Shown here piece by piece: positions 1 through 8,193 of a stretch of 32,552 nucleotides of DNA. The stretch's first letter is position 1. Every line of letters starts with the position of its first letter. This DNA is from Gemmatimonadaceae bacterium (lineage in GTDB: Bacteria; Gemmatimonadota; Gemmatimonadetes; Gemmatimonadales; Gemmatimonadaceae): assembly GCA_013813715.1 (NCBI GenBank), contig JACCRF010000153.1, positions 1 through 32,552 on the forward strand. Reading direction: 5' to 3'. The notes below the pieces were generated by a model, which saw nothing but the letters and a program-made list of their open reading frames with translations, made no database searches and was not told the origin of the DNA. The position numbers and the translations under genes are program-made.

Positions 1-177
<177 letters not shown>

Positions 178-230
178 ACGCCGAATCGTTCTGCAACCGA
201 TATGACCTTCCCGCGTGGAACCGCAGCGAG

Positions 231-1520
231 ATGAAGGTTCTGCTCGTCGGGAACGGCGGGCGCGAGCACGCCATCGCGTGGAAGCTGCTCCAGGACGACC
301 CATCGCTCGAGCTCATCTGCGCGCCCGGTAACGCCGGACTCGCCGAGATCGCCGAGTGCATACCGGTGAAGCCGACCGATGTGCGCGGATTGGCGGCGTT
401 CGCCCATCGGGCGGATGTCGATCTCACCGTCGTCGGGCCCGAAGCTCCACTCGCCGGCGGAATCGTGGACGCGTTTCACGAGGACAAGAAGGCGATATTC
501 GGCCCAACGCGCGCGGCCGCGGAGATCGAGACCTCCAAGCGATTTGCCAAGTCCATCATGGAGACCGCGGCGGTGCCGACAGCGCATGCGACGCATCACC
601 GCCGAGCCGACGACGCGATCGCGGCGGCGAACGCCCTCGGAACTCCGGTAGTCATCAAGGCGTCGGGACTCGCGGCCGGCAAAGGGGTTGTCGTCGCACA
701 GAGCAGCGAGGAGGCCGAGCGAGCGATCAATCTCATGCTGCGTGACCGGGCGTTCGGCGACGCGGGCGAGGAGATCCTCGTCGAGGAGTTCATGGAGGGA
801 GAGGAGCTCTCCGTGTTCGCGATCACGGACGGCACGAACTTCATCACGATGCTCCCCGCACAGGATCACAAGCGGTTGCTGGATGGCGATCTCGGCCCAA
901 ACACCGGAGGCATGGGAGCGTATGCGCCCGTCTCGATCGCGACACCGTCGCTCATGAACATCGTCTCGGCCCACGTGTTCGAGCCCGTTCTCGCCGAGAT
1001 GCACCGCCAGGGCCGTCCGTTCACCGGGCTGCTGTACGCCGGATTGATGGTGTCGGAGAGTGGCCCTCGCGTCGTCGAGTTCAATTGCCGGTTCGGCGAT
1101 CCGGAAACGCAGGCGATACTGCCGCTGATGCAGAGCTCGCTTCTCGACCTCATAAATGCTGTCGCTGAGGGCGCTTCGCTGGCCGGCATGGAGCCCATCC
1201 AGTGGAGCACTGACCACGCGGCGACGACAGTGCTGGCGGCCCATGGCTATCCCGATTCCGTGAGAACGGGCGACGGCGTCCGGGTCCCCGCCCTGCCGAA
1301 CCGCGTTTACGTATTTCACGCTGCCACCACGCGCGACTCGGAGAGCGGCGAGCTGCGAACAAGCGGCGGACGGGTGCTGTCAGTCACTGGCGTCGGCGAG
1401 ACAATCGCCGCGGCGGTTGAAGGCTCGACCGCGCACGCCGAGCGGATTTCGTTCGACGGGAAGCAGTTCAGACGCGACATCGGTTGGCGCGAGCTGGAGC
1501 GGAGTGCCCGAGCTACCTGA
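231..1520 (+). CDS. purD: Phosphoribosylamine--glycine ligase (GAR synthetase)
   Basis: This 429-residue protein joins phosphoribosylamine to glycine with ATP, the second step of de novo purine synthesis in the cytosol. The N-terminus carries the GNGGREHA motif. The ATP-grasp core shows a glycine-rich loop (KASGLAAGKGV), the PNTGGMGAYAP signature and VEFNCRFGDPETQ, which holds metal- and ATP-binding residues. The length is normal for PurD. I chose the ATG at 231 because it starts directly at the MKVLLVGNGG sequence; the open frame extends 37 codons upstream without conserved features. No strong ribosome binding site is visible. The 3' end overlaps mutM by 17 bases, which suggests co-transcription with the downstream repair genes. 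Confidence 0.96.
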   Translation: MKVLLVGNGGREHAIAWKLLQDDPSLELICAPGNAGLAEIAECIPVKPTDVRGLAAFAHRADVDLTVVGPEAPLAGGIVDAFHEDKKAIFGPTRAAAEIETSKRFAKSIMETAAVPTAHATHHRRADDAIAAANALGTPVVIKASGLAAGKGVVVAQSSEEAERAINLMLRDRAFGDAGEEILVEEFMEGEELSVFAITDGTNFITMLPAQDHKRLLDGDLGPNTGGMGAYAPVSIATPSLMNIVSAHVFEPVLAEMHRQGRPFTGLLYAGLMVSESGPRVVEFNCRFGDPETQAILPLMQSSLLDLINAVAEGASLAGMEPIQWSTDHAATTVLAAHGYPDSVRTGDGVRVPALPNRVYVFHAATTRDSESGELRTSGGRVLSVTGVGETIAAAVEGSTAHAERISFDGKQFRRDIGWRELERSARAT

Positions 1521-2331
1521 AACCGAGACGATCGCCCGCGACTTGCACGCCTCGGTAGCGGGACGAACGGTTGCCAAAGTGACCGTCGCGAGGCCAGATG
1601 TTCTGCGCGAGGTGGGAGAACGGGCGTTCAGGCGCCGGCTCAGGGGCGTGGGGATCGTGGGAAGCTGGCGGCGCGCGAAACTCATCGTTACAGACCTTTC
1701 GACCCGCGACCGGCTTGTCGTGCAGCCGCGCTTCACCGGCGCGCTGATCGTTGACGACGGCACGCTGGACCCCGCATTGCTCGCGTACTCGACAATTCGT
1801 CTGGTACTCGACGACGGGCGATCCATTCACTACTGCGACGTCCGCCGCCTGGGCACCGTTGCCCTCATGAACGAGACGCGATTCGAGGAGTACAGCGCCG
1901 CGCTCGGAATAGAGCCTCTTGACTCCACCTTCACAGCATCCCAATTATCGGGCGTTCTTCGGGTATCGAATCAGCCGGTAAAGAAGGTGTTGATGGATCA
2001 GCGCAGGATTGCCGGGATTGGAAACATCTACGCCAACGAAGCGCTCTGGCGGGCTGGGATAGATCCCTCGCGCGCAGCGGGGACGATCGCAGCCGGCGAA
2101 GCGGCACTGCTGAGGGACTCGATCGTCGCGGTGCTCGAGGAGTCCATCGCCGCGCGAGGCACGAGCTTTCGTGACTACCGCGACGCGAAAGGCCAACGCG
2201 GCGGGTTCGCCGCGAAGCTCCAGGTGTACGGGCGCGAAGGCCAGCCTTGCGTTCGCTGCGGGTCGCGACTCGTTGGAACTCACGCGATCGACGGCCGCGC
2301 CACCGTGTTCTGCGCCCGTTGCCAGTCGTGA
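1504..2331 (+). CDS. mutM: Formamidopyrimidine-DNA glycosylase (Fpg/MutM family)
   Basis: This 275-residue base-excision repair enzyme removes oxidised bases such as 8-oxoguanine and cuts the abasic strand. The GTG start at 1504 is fixed by the family requirement for Pro2-Glu3 directly after the initiator: the protein begins VPELPETE, with Pro2 the catalytic nucleophile. Lys59 matches the conserved beta-hairpin lysine. The helix-two-turn-helix region reads GIGNIYANEALWRAGI (residues 171-186). A C-terminal zinc finger uses C249, C252, C270 and C273, with the DNA-binding arginine at about R265. Where E. coli Fpg has an HLGMSG-type lesion loop, this protein has QPRFTG, so its lesion preference may be Nei-like. 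It overlaps purD by 17 bases, and its TGA overlaps the next GTG (GTGA). Confidence 0.93.
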   Translation: MPELPETETIARDLHASVAGRTVAKVTVARPDVLREVGERAFRRRLRGVGIVGSWRRAKLIVTDLSTRDRLVVQPRFTGALIVDDGTLDPALLAYSTIRLVLDDGRSIHYCDVRRLGTVALMNETRFEEYSAALGIEPLDSTFTASQLSGVLRVSNQPVKKVLMDQRRIAGIGNIYANEALWRAGIDPSRAAGTIAAGEAALLRDSIVAVLEESIAARGTSFRDYRDAKGQRGGFAAKLQVYGREGQPCVRCGSRLVGTHAIDGRATVFCARCQS

Positions 2332-3434
2332 CTCTCATCCGTGCTGTGTCGCAGCGGCTCGAACCGACGAGCGATGCGCAGATTGCGGTGATGAAGGATG
2401 TAGTCAGATCTGGCGCCGCCGACCGGCCGGGCATCTACCGGATGCTTTCGTCGAGCGGCGAAGTTGTCTACGTCGGAAAGTCGAAGCGGCTGCGGAGTCG
2501 CCTGCTGAGTTACTTCCGCTGCGCGTATCCGGCGGACAAGGGTGCCCGCATCCTTCGCGCGGCCGACGCGATCGAGTGGGACTACACGCCGAGCGAATTT
2601 GCCGCGCTGCTGGAGGAGCTCCGCCTCATCAAGAGGTTCAGGCCCCGGCTCAATGTTGCCATGAAGCGGGACCCCGGACACTACTCGTTCATCAAGGTGA
2701 CGCGCGGCGCAGCGCCCAAGCTGGCCGTGGTACGCGGCGCGTCGGCAGACGACGCCTCCGTTTACTACGGCCCCTTCGTGGGTGCCGGCCGGATTGGTGA
2801 GGCCCTTCGCGAGCTCAGCGACGCCCTGATGCTGCGCGACTGCAAGTCCGACATGAAGATGCATTTCAGCGATCAGCAGGAGCTGTTTCAGCTCATGCCA
2901 AGAACCCCTGGCTGCATCAGATACGAAATCGGAAAGTGCCTCGGCCCGTGCGTCGGCGGCTGCTCGGTCGCCGAATATGATGAGCGCGTCATGCTGGCAC
3001 GCGCGTTTCTGGATGGAGCGAGCGATGGCCCGATCGAGATGCTTCGCCGGAAGATGGACGACGCGAGCGAGCGTCTGGAGTTCGAGCGGGCAGCCGCCTA
3101 CCGCGACAAGCTGGGACGACTGGAGGCCTTGCGCGAGCAGTTCGGCCGGCTGCGCTTCGCGGTGGAGACTCTTTCATTTGTATATACGGTGCGCGGCCAC
3201 GGGGGTGAGGATCGTGTCTATGTGGTGAAGCGGGGAGTCGTGCGTGCGGAGCTGGCGAAGCCCCGGTCGTCGTGGCAGAGAGCCAAGCTCAAGCGGCTGG
3301 TCGATGACATCTTCGCGACTGGTGAGCGGCCGACGGCGAGCATCCCGACACACGAGATCGACGAGCTGCTGCTGTTGTCGTCGTGGTTCAGGCGGTTCCC
3401 CAAAGAGATGGGGCGGACACGTCAGGTATCGTAG
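2328..3434 (+). CDS. UvrC N-terminal-half-like GIY-YIG nuclease with Fe-S cysteines and UVR motif
   Basis: The protein has 368 residues from a GTG start that overlaps the mutM stop (GTGA), which indicates translational coupling. The GIY-YIG nuclease domain spans about residues 30-112, with GIY at 35-37, YVG at 48-50, a downstream arginine, the metal-binding glutamate near 96-97 and N109. A cysteine set (C172, C196, C204, C208) matches the UvrC iron-sulfur cluster site. A UVR (UvrB-interacting) helix pair lies at about 236-272. After this comes an ~95-residue tail with IDELLLLSSWFRRFP instead of the RNase H-like and HhH domains, so UvrC's 5' incision half is missing. It is therefore like Cho or the GIY-YIG half of bacterial DnaQ-GIY fusions. 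It probably nicks damaged DNA, perhaps loaded by UvrB. The family call is firm and the biological role is inferred. Confidence 0.85.
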   Translation: MTLIRAVSQRLEPTSDAQIAVMKDVVRSGAADRPGIYRMLSSSGEVVYVGKSKRLRSRLLSYFRCAYPADKGARILRAADAIEWDYTPSEFAALLEELRLIKRFRPRLNVAMKRDPGHYSFIKVTRGAAPKLAVVRGASADDASVYYGPFVGAGRIGEALRELSDALMLRDCKSDMKMHFSDQQELFQLMPRTPGCIRYEIGKCLGPCVGGCSVAEYDERVMLARAFLDGASDGPIEMLRRKMDDASERLEFERAAAYRDKLGRLEALREQFGRLRFAVETLSFVYTVRGHGGEDRVYVVKRGVVRAELAKPRSSWQRAKLKRLVDDIFATGERPTASIPTHEIDELLLLSSWFRRFPKEMGRTRQVS

Positions 3435-3478
3435 CCGCCGCGATCACGTTCCTCCTGTTCGACCGGAGGCCCGGCGGC
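3434..3478 (+). terminator. Nested stem-loop after the GIY-YIG gene
   Basis: The outer arms GCCGCCG (3434-3440) and CGGCGGC (3472-3478) enclose inner arms CCTCC (3451-3455) and GGAGG (3465-3469). The structure begins on the last base of the nuclease stop codon and lies between convergent genes. There is no U-tract after it, so it may be a barrier hairpin rather than a classic intrinsic terminator. Confidence 0.3.
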
Positions 3479-3519
3479 GATGTTCGGGATCGCACACTTT
3501 TATGCCGTCAGGTTCGGGG

Positions 3520-3915
3520 TTACCGCCCGGACTTGGGAAAGTAGCGGACGTCCTCGAGTCCCTTGAAGTCGGAGTCCTGAGTCCAGAGGATGGCAGCGGA
3601 CTGCCGAGCTGTGGCGTAGACGACGGAATCGGCGAGCGGGAGCTTGAGCTGTTCGCCCAGCCTCGCCGCTGTGATTGATAACTCGGCATCGAGGTCAACC
3701 ACTCGGCCCCGTTTCATGGCCCCAGCCGCCCGCAGGGCATCCTCTTCTCCACGCTGCCCGAGAAACACTCTGACCACCTCGAACAGGCAAATAGACGGGA
3801 CAATCAACTGCGCAGTGTCCTCGATTGCGCCAGCGAATCGGGGTGCCGAGGGCTCAGCCGCAAAATACGCGAGCCACCCGGACGAGTCGACGACGTTCGG
3901 ACGACTTGCCGCCAT
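3520..3915 (-). CDS. vapC: PIN-domain ribonuclease toxin (VapC-like)
   Basis: This 131-residue protein fits the VapC toxin family, small metal-dependent RNases that cut tRNA or rRNA when not held by their antitoxin. The acidic PIN residues are visible: D10 in VVDSSGW, E46 in LFEVVRV, D96 in PLADSVVYATA and D114/D116 in TQDSDF. The length is typical. The ATG at 3915 lies four bases after the stop of the upstream AbrB-type antitoxin gene, the standard antitoxin-then-toxin order. The target RNA cannot be read from the sequence. Confidence 0.88.
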   Translation of the reverse strand: MAASRPNVVDSSGWLAYFAAEPSAPRFAGAIEDTAQLIVPSICLFEVVRVFLGQRGEEDALRAAGAMKRGRVVDLDAELSITAARLGEQLKLPLADSVVYATARQSAAILWTQDSDFKGLEDVRYFPKSGR

Positions 3916-3919
3916 CGCG

Positions 3920-4126
3920 CTATAGTCGGTCGTCGTCGCGGTCCAGCCTTGTGTCCATCCCGGCCGCGAAACCCCTGAGCGAAGCCGCGGTTTCGACCGG
4001 CATCAGCTCGATCCGCCCGTCGTACACAAAAGCATGGAGCCGCTGCCCGGGCTTGAGCCGCAGCTTCTCGCGAACGCCCTTCGGAATCACTACCTGGAAC
4101 TTCGGTGAGACAGTTACCACTGTCAT
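3920..4126 (-). CDS. vapB: AbrB/SpoVT-type antitoxin (VapB-like)
   Basis: This is a 68-residue protein with an N-terminal swapped-hairpin AbrB domain (MTVVTVSPKFQVVIPKGVRE, continuing into KLRLKPGQRL). This fold binds DNA as a dimer in MazE- and VapB-type antitoxins. The acidic/basic C-terminus (MDTRLDRDDDRL) would bind and block the VapC active site. I chose the ATG at 4126 because a strong GGAGGAG ribosome binding site sits directly upstream and the domain starts there; the open frame runs further upstream without recognisable sequence. The pair is probably autoregulated through the repeats at 4136-4175. Confidence 0.87.
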   Translation of the reverse strand: MTVVTVSPKFQVVIPKGVREKLRLKPGQRLHAFVYDGRIELMPVETAASLRGFAAGMDTRLDRDDDRL

Positions 4127-4135
4127 GCCTCCTCC

Positions 4136-4175
4136 AATCGATCGACTAATTGTATGACGATAGTCTAATCGATCG
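4136..4175 (-). promoter_or_regulatory. Putative vapBC operator/promoter with paired AATCGATCG repeats
   Basis: Two copies of AATCGATCG, each containing the palindrome CGATCG, start at 4136 and 4167. That is 31 bases apart, about three helical turns. On the minus strand a TACAAT hexamer, close to a -10 consensus, lies between them. The site is just upstream of the antitoxin ribosome binding site, as expected for toxin-antitoxin autoregulation. Binding by the antitoxin is inferred. Confidence 0.5.
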
Positions 4176-4384
4176 CCCGCCCGGAGTACAGGCACGTCGG
4201 GAAGGCGCACCGCCCGGTTCCGTGAAATTGGGCACGCGGGATAATGACGCGGTCGCCCGTGTGAGCCCTCATCATCCGAACCCATGTCAAACCGCATTCG
4301 CGCGCACGGCGCCACGACCTGTCTCATTGGCATTGGCGCGCCAAGCGGTGGACATCCCGGGTATTGGAGGCCCGCTTGTCGTTG

Positions 4385-5002
4385 TCAGGTCCGTTCGTCG
4401 CGCCGGACTTGGGCACCATCCCACCTCTTCCCCAGCTGATGGGCAACGCCGAGCTGGTCTAGCACTCGCGCCACCACGAAATCCACCATGTCGCTGACAC
4501 TGGAAGGCCTCGTGTAGAAAGCAGGAGCCGCCGGCAGCACTACCGCCCCCGCGCGGGCAAGCCTAAGCATGTTGGCAAGGTGAATCGCGCTCAGCGGCGT
4601 TTCGCGCGGCACCAGCACCAGCTTGCGCCTCTCCTTGAGTGCCACGTCCGCCGCCCTCTCTATCAGCGACCGTGATGCGCCGACGCTGATTGCCGACAGC
4701 GTCCCCATCGAGCATGGACACACGACCATCCCCGCGCTGAGAGCCGATCCCGACGCCGGGGGCGCGCCCCTGTCATCGTTGCTGTAGACGGTCACGAATC
4801 CATCCCACGCTTCCGCTCCGACTTCCCGCCGCAGGTCTTCGAGCGACCCGATACTCGTCTCGGTGCTCAGCAGCCGCAATCCGTGAGACGAGACGATGAG
4901 CGACACCGGCTGCTGCGCACTCGCGAGCTGCTGTAACAGCCGCACCGCGTAGGGGGCACCGGACGCTCCCGTTATCCCGAAGACGAGCGGCGGCACACTC
5001 AC
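4385..5002 (-). CDS. ubiX: Flavin prenyltransferase, UbiX/MqnM type
   Basis: This 205-residue enzyme attaches a dimethylallyl group to FMN to make prenylated FMN, the cofactor of UbiD decarboxylases. The N-terminal flavin-binding loop is GITGASGAPYA (residues 9-19). The later family blocks VVCPCSMGTLSAI, PRETPLSAIHLANML and the PAFYTRP segment near the C-terminus are intact. The GTG start at 5002 overlaps the TGA of the UbiA-like gene (GTGA), so the two are translationally coupled. The UbiD partner lies two genes upstream in the same operon. Confidence 0.94.
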   Translation of the reverse strand: MSVPPLVFGITGASGAPYAVRLLQQLASAQQPVSLIVSSHGLRLLSTETSIGSLEDLRREVGAEAWDGFVTVYSNDDRGAPPASGSALSAGMVVCPCSMGTLSAISVGASRSLIERAADVALKERRKLVLVPRETPLSAIHLANMLRLARAGAVVLPAAPAFYTRPSSVSDMVDFVVARVLDQLGVAHQLGKRWDGAQVRRDERT

Positions 5003-5904
5003 GAGGTCAGTCGCTCGGCGAGGACGAACACAAAGAACACGATGCTGATCACGCCGTTCATCGTGAAGAACGCGGCATCGAGACGTGACAGATCGCCCGG
5101 CCTCACGAGGGAATGCTCATATAGAAGGAGAATTGCGGCGATGGCGCAGCCGATTGCGAACAGCCACCCGGCGCCCGCAGTGACGCCAACGGCCGCCAGC
5201 ATCACCACGGTGAGCACGTGCAGTCCGCGGGCGGTCATCAGCGCGTTCTTCTCCCCAAGGGCAGCCGGCAGTGAATGGAGCTTCTGCCGGCAGTCGAACT
5301 CGATGTCCTGCAAGGCATATAGGATGTCGAACCCGCCGACCCACGTAGCAACGGCCAACGCCAGCGCGACGAGAAGCCACCACGGATCAGTCCACTGCCC
5401 GGCAATTGCGAGATACCCGCCCACCGGCGCGATCGAAAGCCCAACGCCGAGCACCAGGTGGCACCATCGGGTGAACCGCTTCGTGTAGCTGTAGAACAGC
5501 ACCCACGCCAATGCCACTGGTGACAGCGCGAGGCAAAGGGGATTGAGCTGCCACGCCGCGACGACGAATAGCAGTGCGGCGGCCGCGACCGCGACACTTG
5601 CGCCCGTAACTGTGAGCGCTCCGGACGGAAGCTCGCGCGACCTGGTACGCGGATTGAGCGCGTCCACGTCGCGATCAACGATCCGATTGAACCCCATCGC
5701 CGCGAACCGCGCGGCGGCGAAAGCAACGACAACCCACGCAACAGCGCCGAACGTGACCGGTGCGACGTAGCTCGCGAGCGTCACGCCGACAAGCGCGAAC
5801 GGCAGCGCGAACACGGTGTGTGGAAGCTTTACGAGATTCGCGTACCGCACAACGGCGGACGCGCCCCTGAACGTCTGCCCTTCTCTCCCGGTGGTGGCGC
5901 TCAT
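4999..5904 (-). CDS. ubiA: UbiA-family aromatic polyprenyltransferase (MqnP-like)
   Basis: This 301-residue integral membrane protein transfers a polyprenyl chain to an aromatic acid during quinone synthesis. The first Asp-rich motif is N73-x3-D77-x3-D81 (NRIVDRDVDALNP). The second includes DIEFDCRQKLHSLP near residue 200. Several hydrophobic helices surround them. The ATG at 5904 overlaps the UbiD stop (ATGA); an open frame continues upstream but covers the UbiD gene. UbiX, UbiA, UbiD and UbiE together, without ubiquinone hydroxylases, fit the late futalosine-pathway menaquinone steps (MqnP, MqnL, MqnM). The exact substrate is inferred. Confidence 0.93.
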   Translation of the reverse strand: MSATTGREGQTFRGASAVVRYANLVKLPHTVFALPFALVGVTLASYVAPVTFGAVAWVVVAFAAARFAAMGFNRIVDRDVDALNPRTRSRELPSGALTVTGASVAVAAAALLFVVAAWQLNPLCLALSPVALAWVLFYSYTKRFTRWCHLVLGVGLSIAPVGGYLAIAGQWTDPWWLLVALALAVATWVGGFDILYALQDIEFDCRQKLHSLPAALGEKNALMTARGLHVLTVVMLAAVGVTAGAGWLFAIGCAIAAILLLYEHSLVRPGDLSRLDAAFFTMNGVISIVFFVFVLAERLTS

Positions 5905-7379
5905 ACGCCGAGGCCGAGCCGGCTCCACATCAGGTCCACTCGCGCCTTTGTCGCGTCGTCCATCTCGATCAGCTTCGGCCAGTTGCGCGTGAATCCCTCC
6001 TCGGGCCACTTCCGCGTCGCGTCGATTCCCATCTTCGACCCGAACGTAAATGCACGGCTGGAGTGATCGAGCACATCCATCGGCCCCATCGAGAATCGCG
6101 TGTCGCGCTGGGGGTCGATGTTGTTGAGTGCGACCCACCACGCCTCCTGCACGTTCCTGACGTTGACTTCCTTATCGAGAATCACAAGCACCTTGGCGAG
6201 CGACATGAGACCCTGGCCCCACATCGCGTTCATGACCTTGTACGCCTGACCGGGATACTGCTTGTCGATCGACACGAAAACGAGATTGTGAAAAATCCCC
6301 TCTGCGGGCATGTGGTAGTCCACGATCTCGGGAATCGTGAGCTTGAGAAGTGGCAGAAAGATCCGTTCGGTGGCGTGGCCGAGGTAGTAGTCCTCCATCG
6401 GGGGCTTGCCCACGATCGTTGTCGCGTACACCGGCGAGCGACGCATGGTGATCGCAGTGACGTGCACCTTCGGATAGAGATCAGCCTCCGAGTAGAAACC
6501 GGTGTGGTCGCCGAACGGACCCTCCACCACGAGTTCCTCGGCAGGGTCAATGAAGCCCTCGATGACCATCTCCGACTCGGTCGGCACCTCGAGGTCGCAT
6601 GTGACTGCCTTTGTGAGGGACACCGGCTCGCGTCGCAGGAATCCGGCGAAGATGAACTCATCCACCGTAGGCGGCAGCGGCGCGGACGCCGAATAGACCG
6701 ATGCCGGATCGGCCCCAATCACGATGCACACCGGCATCCTGGTTCCTGTCGCCGCCATCTCTCGCCAGTGCGCTGCCCCGACCTTGTGACGCTGCCAATG
6801 CATCGCCAGCGTGTCCCTGCCCAGAACCTGGACGCGATACATGCCGACATTGCGGATCTTTCGCTTCGGGTCGCGCGAGATCACCATCGGCAGCGTGATG
6901 TACGGACCGCCGTCCTCCGGCCAGCAGGTAATGACCGGGAGCTTCGCGAGATCAATGTCGCTGCCTTGAAGGACTACCTCCTGGCAGGCGGGCTTTCCAC
7001 GGCGCATGCGTGGCGGAAACTTGGCCACCTCCATCAATCGCGGAAGCATCGAGAGCTTTCCCCGCAGACCTTCGGGAACCTTTAGATCGAGGAGCTTCGT
7101 GATGCGCGCGCCAATGTCGTCGAGGTGCTCGACGCCCAGGGCGAGGCACATCCGACGCATCGAGCCGAAGAGGTTGATCGCGACGGGATACTGCGAACGC
7201 GAGCCGTCGTCGAGTGTGACGTTTTCGAACAAGAGCGCCTTTCCGCCGCCTGGCTGTTTCATGACGCGGTCTGCGATCTCGCAGAGCTCGAGCTTCGCCG
7301 CAACGGGATGCGCGATGCGGGCGAGTTCCCCCGTCGCCTCGATGGCGTCGATGAAAGAAGAAAGAGTGTCGAGGCTCAA
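5901..7379 (-). CDS. ubiD: UbiD-family decarboxylase (menaquinone biosynthesis, MqnL-like)
   Basis: This ~492-residue enzyme uses prenylated FMN to decarboxylate a polyprenylated aromatic acid. Family blocks include the PAEELVVEGPFGDHTGFYS segment, which holds the acidic catalytic region, and long conserved stretches with GMYRVQVLGRD, TIVGKPPMEDYYLGHATER and KVLVILDKEVNVR. The start is uncertain. A TTG at 7379 gives an N-terminus (SLDTLSSFIDAIEATGELAR) that matches the usual beginning of UbiD proteins. Another TTG at 7424 adds 15 residues and overlaps ubiE by 35 bases. Neither has a strong ribosome binding site. The gene sits between ubiE and ubiA in an overlapping operon. Confidence 0.92.
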   Translation of the reverse strand: MSLDTLSSFIDAIEATGELARIAHPVAAKLELCEIADRVMKQPGGGKALLFENVTLDDGSRSQYPVAINLFGSMRRMCLALGVEHLDDIGARITKLLDLKVPEGLRGKLSMLPRLMEVAKFPPRMRRGKPACQEVVLQGSDIDLAKLPVITCWPEDGGPYITLPMVISRDPKRKIRNVGMYRVQVLGRDTLAMHWQRHKVGAAHWREMAATGTRMPVCIVIGADPASVYSASAPLPPTVDEFIFAGFLRREPVSLTKAVTCDLEVPTESEMVIEGFIDPAEELVVEGPFGDHTGFYSEADLYPKVHVTAITMRRSPVYATTIVGKPPMEDYYLGHATERIFLPLLKLTIPEIVDYHMPAEGIFHNLVFVSIDKQYPGQAYKVMNAMWGQGLMSLAKVLVILDKEVNVRNVQEAWWVALNNIDPQRDTRFSMGPMDVLDHSSRAFTFGSKMGIDATRKWPEEGFTRNWPKLIEMDDATKARVDLMWSRLGLGV

Positions 7380-7389
7380 GTTGATAGCT

Positions 7390-8139
7390 TCAGATTGGCC
7401 GCTCGCCAGCGTGGATCGCGGCAATACCGAGTGTAAGCGCGCGCCAGGTGACGTTGACGAATCCGGCGCGGGTCATTCGAGCCGCAAGCTCTTCCTCCAC
7501 CGGAAAGTTCGCAACCGACTTTGGCAGATACCTGTATGCGGTTCGATGCCCGCTCACCAGCCCGCCGACCGCGGGAAGCACCTCATTGAAGTAGAGCTGG
7601 TAGCCGGCGTTGATCAATCGCGAACGCGGAGTCGAGAACTCCAGTATCACGAACCGCGCTCCGGGCGAGAGCACCCGATGCACTTCCCTTAGACCAGCAT
7701 CGAGATCGGCGACGTTGCGGATGCCGAACGCCACGATCGCACCCGACATCGTTGCCGCTGCCAGCGGCAGTCGGAGCGCGTCGGCACCGACAGGCGAGAT
7801 TCTCGATGAACCGATCTTGCCCTTTCCGGCACGCAGCATAGGCTCCGCGAAGTCGGCGCCGATCACCGAGCCGCTGAAGCCCCGCGTCGCGGCGAGCGCG
7901 GTACTCACGTCGAGCGTGCCCGCGCAAAGATCGAGATACCAGCCTGCCGGATCTCGCTCAACGCCCAGGAGCGCGATCGCTTTCCGGCGCCACACCCGAT
8001 CGATGTTGAGACTGAGAAGGTGATTCAGCAGGTCGTAGCGTGGCGCGATCTCGGAGAAGATCTGCCGAACGTATGCGCTCTTCTCCGCGCCGCCGGCGGC
8101 CGCTCGAATGGCGGTGGCATCGTCAGTCGCTATCGCCAT
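7390..8139 (-). CDS. ubiE: Demethylmenaquinone/ubiquinone C-methyltransferase
   Basis: The protein has 249 residues and is a class I SAM-dependent methyltransferase that performs the last methylation of menaquinone (also called MenG). The family opening VRQIFSEIAPRYDLLNHLLS is followed by the SAM-binding loop LDLCAGTLDVS and the post-motif FGIRNVADLDAGLREVHRVL. The ATG at 8139 is the first gene of the quinone operon and is divergent from the sigma-factor gene. No Shine-Dalgarno sequence lies upstream on this strand, so initiation may be leaderless or weak. Confidence 0.93.
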   Translation of the reverse strand: MAIATDDATAIRAAAGGAEKSAYVRQIFSEIAPRYDLLNHLLSLNIDRVWRRKAIALLGVERDPAGWYLDLCAGTLDVSTALAATRGFSGSVIGADFAEPMLRAGKGKIGSSRISPVGADALRLPLAAATMSGAIVAFGIRNVADLDAGLREVHRVLSPGARFVILEFSTPRSRLINAGYQLYFNEVLPAVGGLVSGHRTAYRYLPKSVANFPVEEELAARMTRAGFVNVTWRALTLGIAAIHAGERPI

Positions 8140-8193
8140 GGAGGAAAGTTGCCGGGCGCGTAGTAGTGGGGCAAGCTAACTTTGACAACGCGA
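8140..8193. promoter_or_regulatory. Short divergent promoter region between ubiE and the sigma-factor gene
   Basis: These 54 bases must hold control signals for two divergent genes. A symmetric element is present: AAAGTTGCC (8145-8153) and GGC...AACTTT (8170-8183). I see no convincing -35/-10 pair, so the promoter call rests on gene orientation. Confidence 0.35.

Noticed and set aside
4176-4384. Possible small gene in the gap between vapB and ubiX
   Set aside because: The minus-strand frame continuing upstream from vapB has no conserved features, and the vapB start with its strong ribosome binding site explains the region. I see nothing else there.
6063-7085. Plus-strand open frame opposite ubiD (about 340 residues)
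   Set aside because: It is a His/Arg-rich shadow of the UbiD gene with no recognisable domain.
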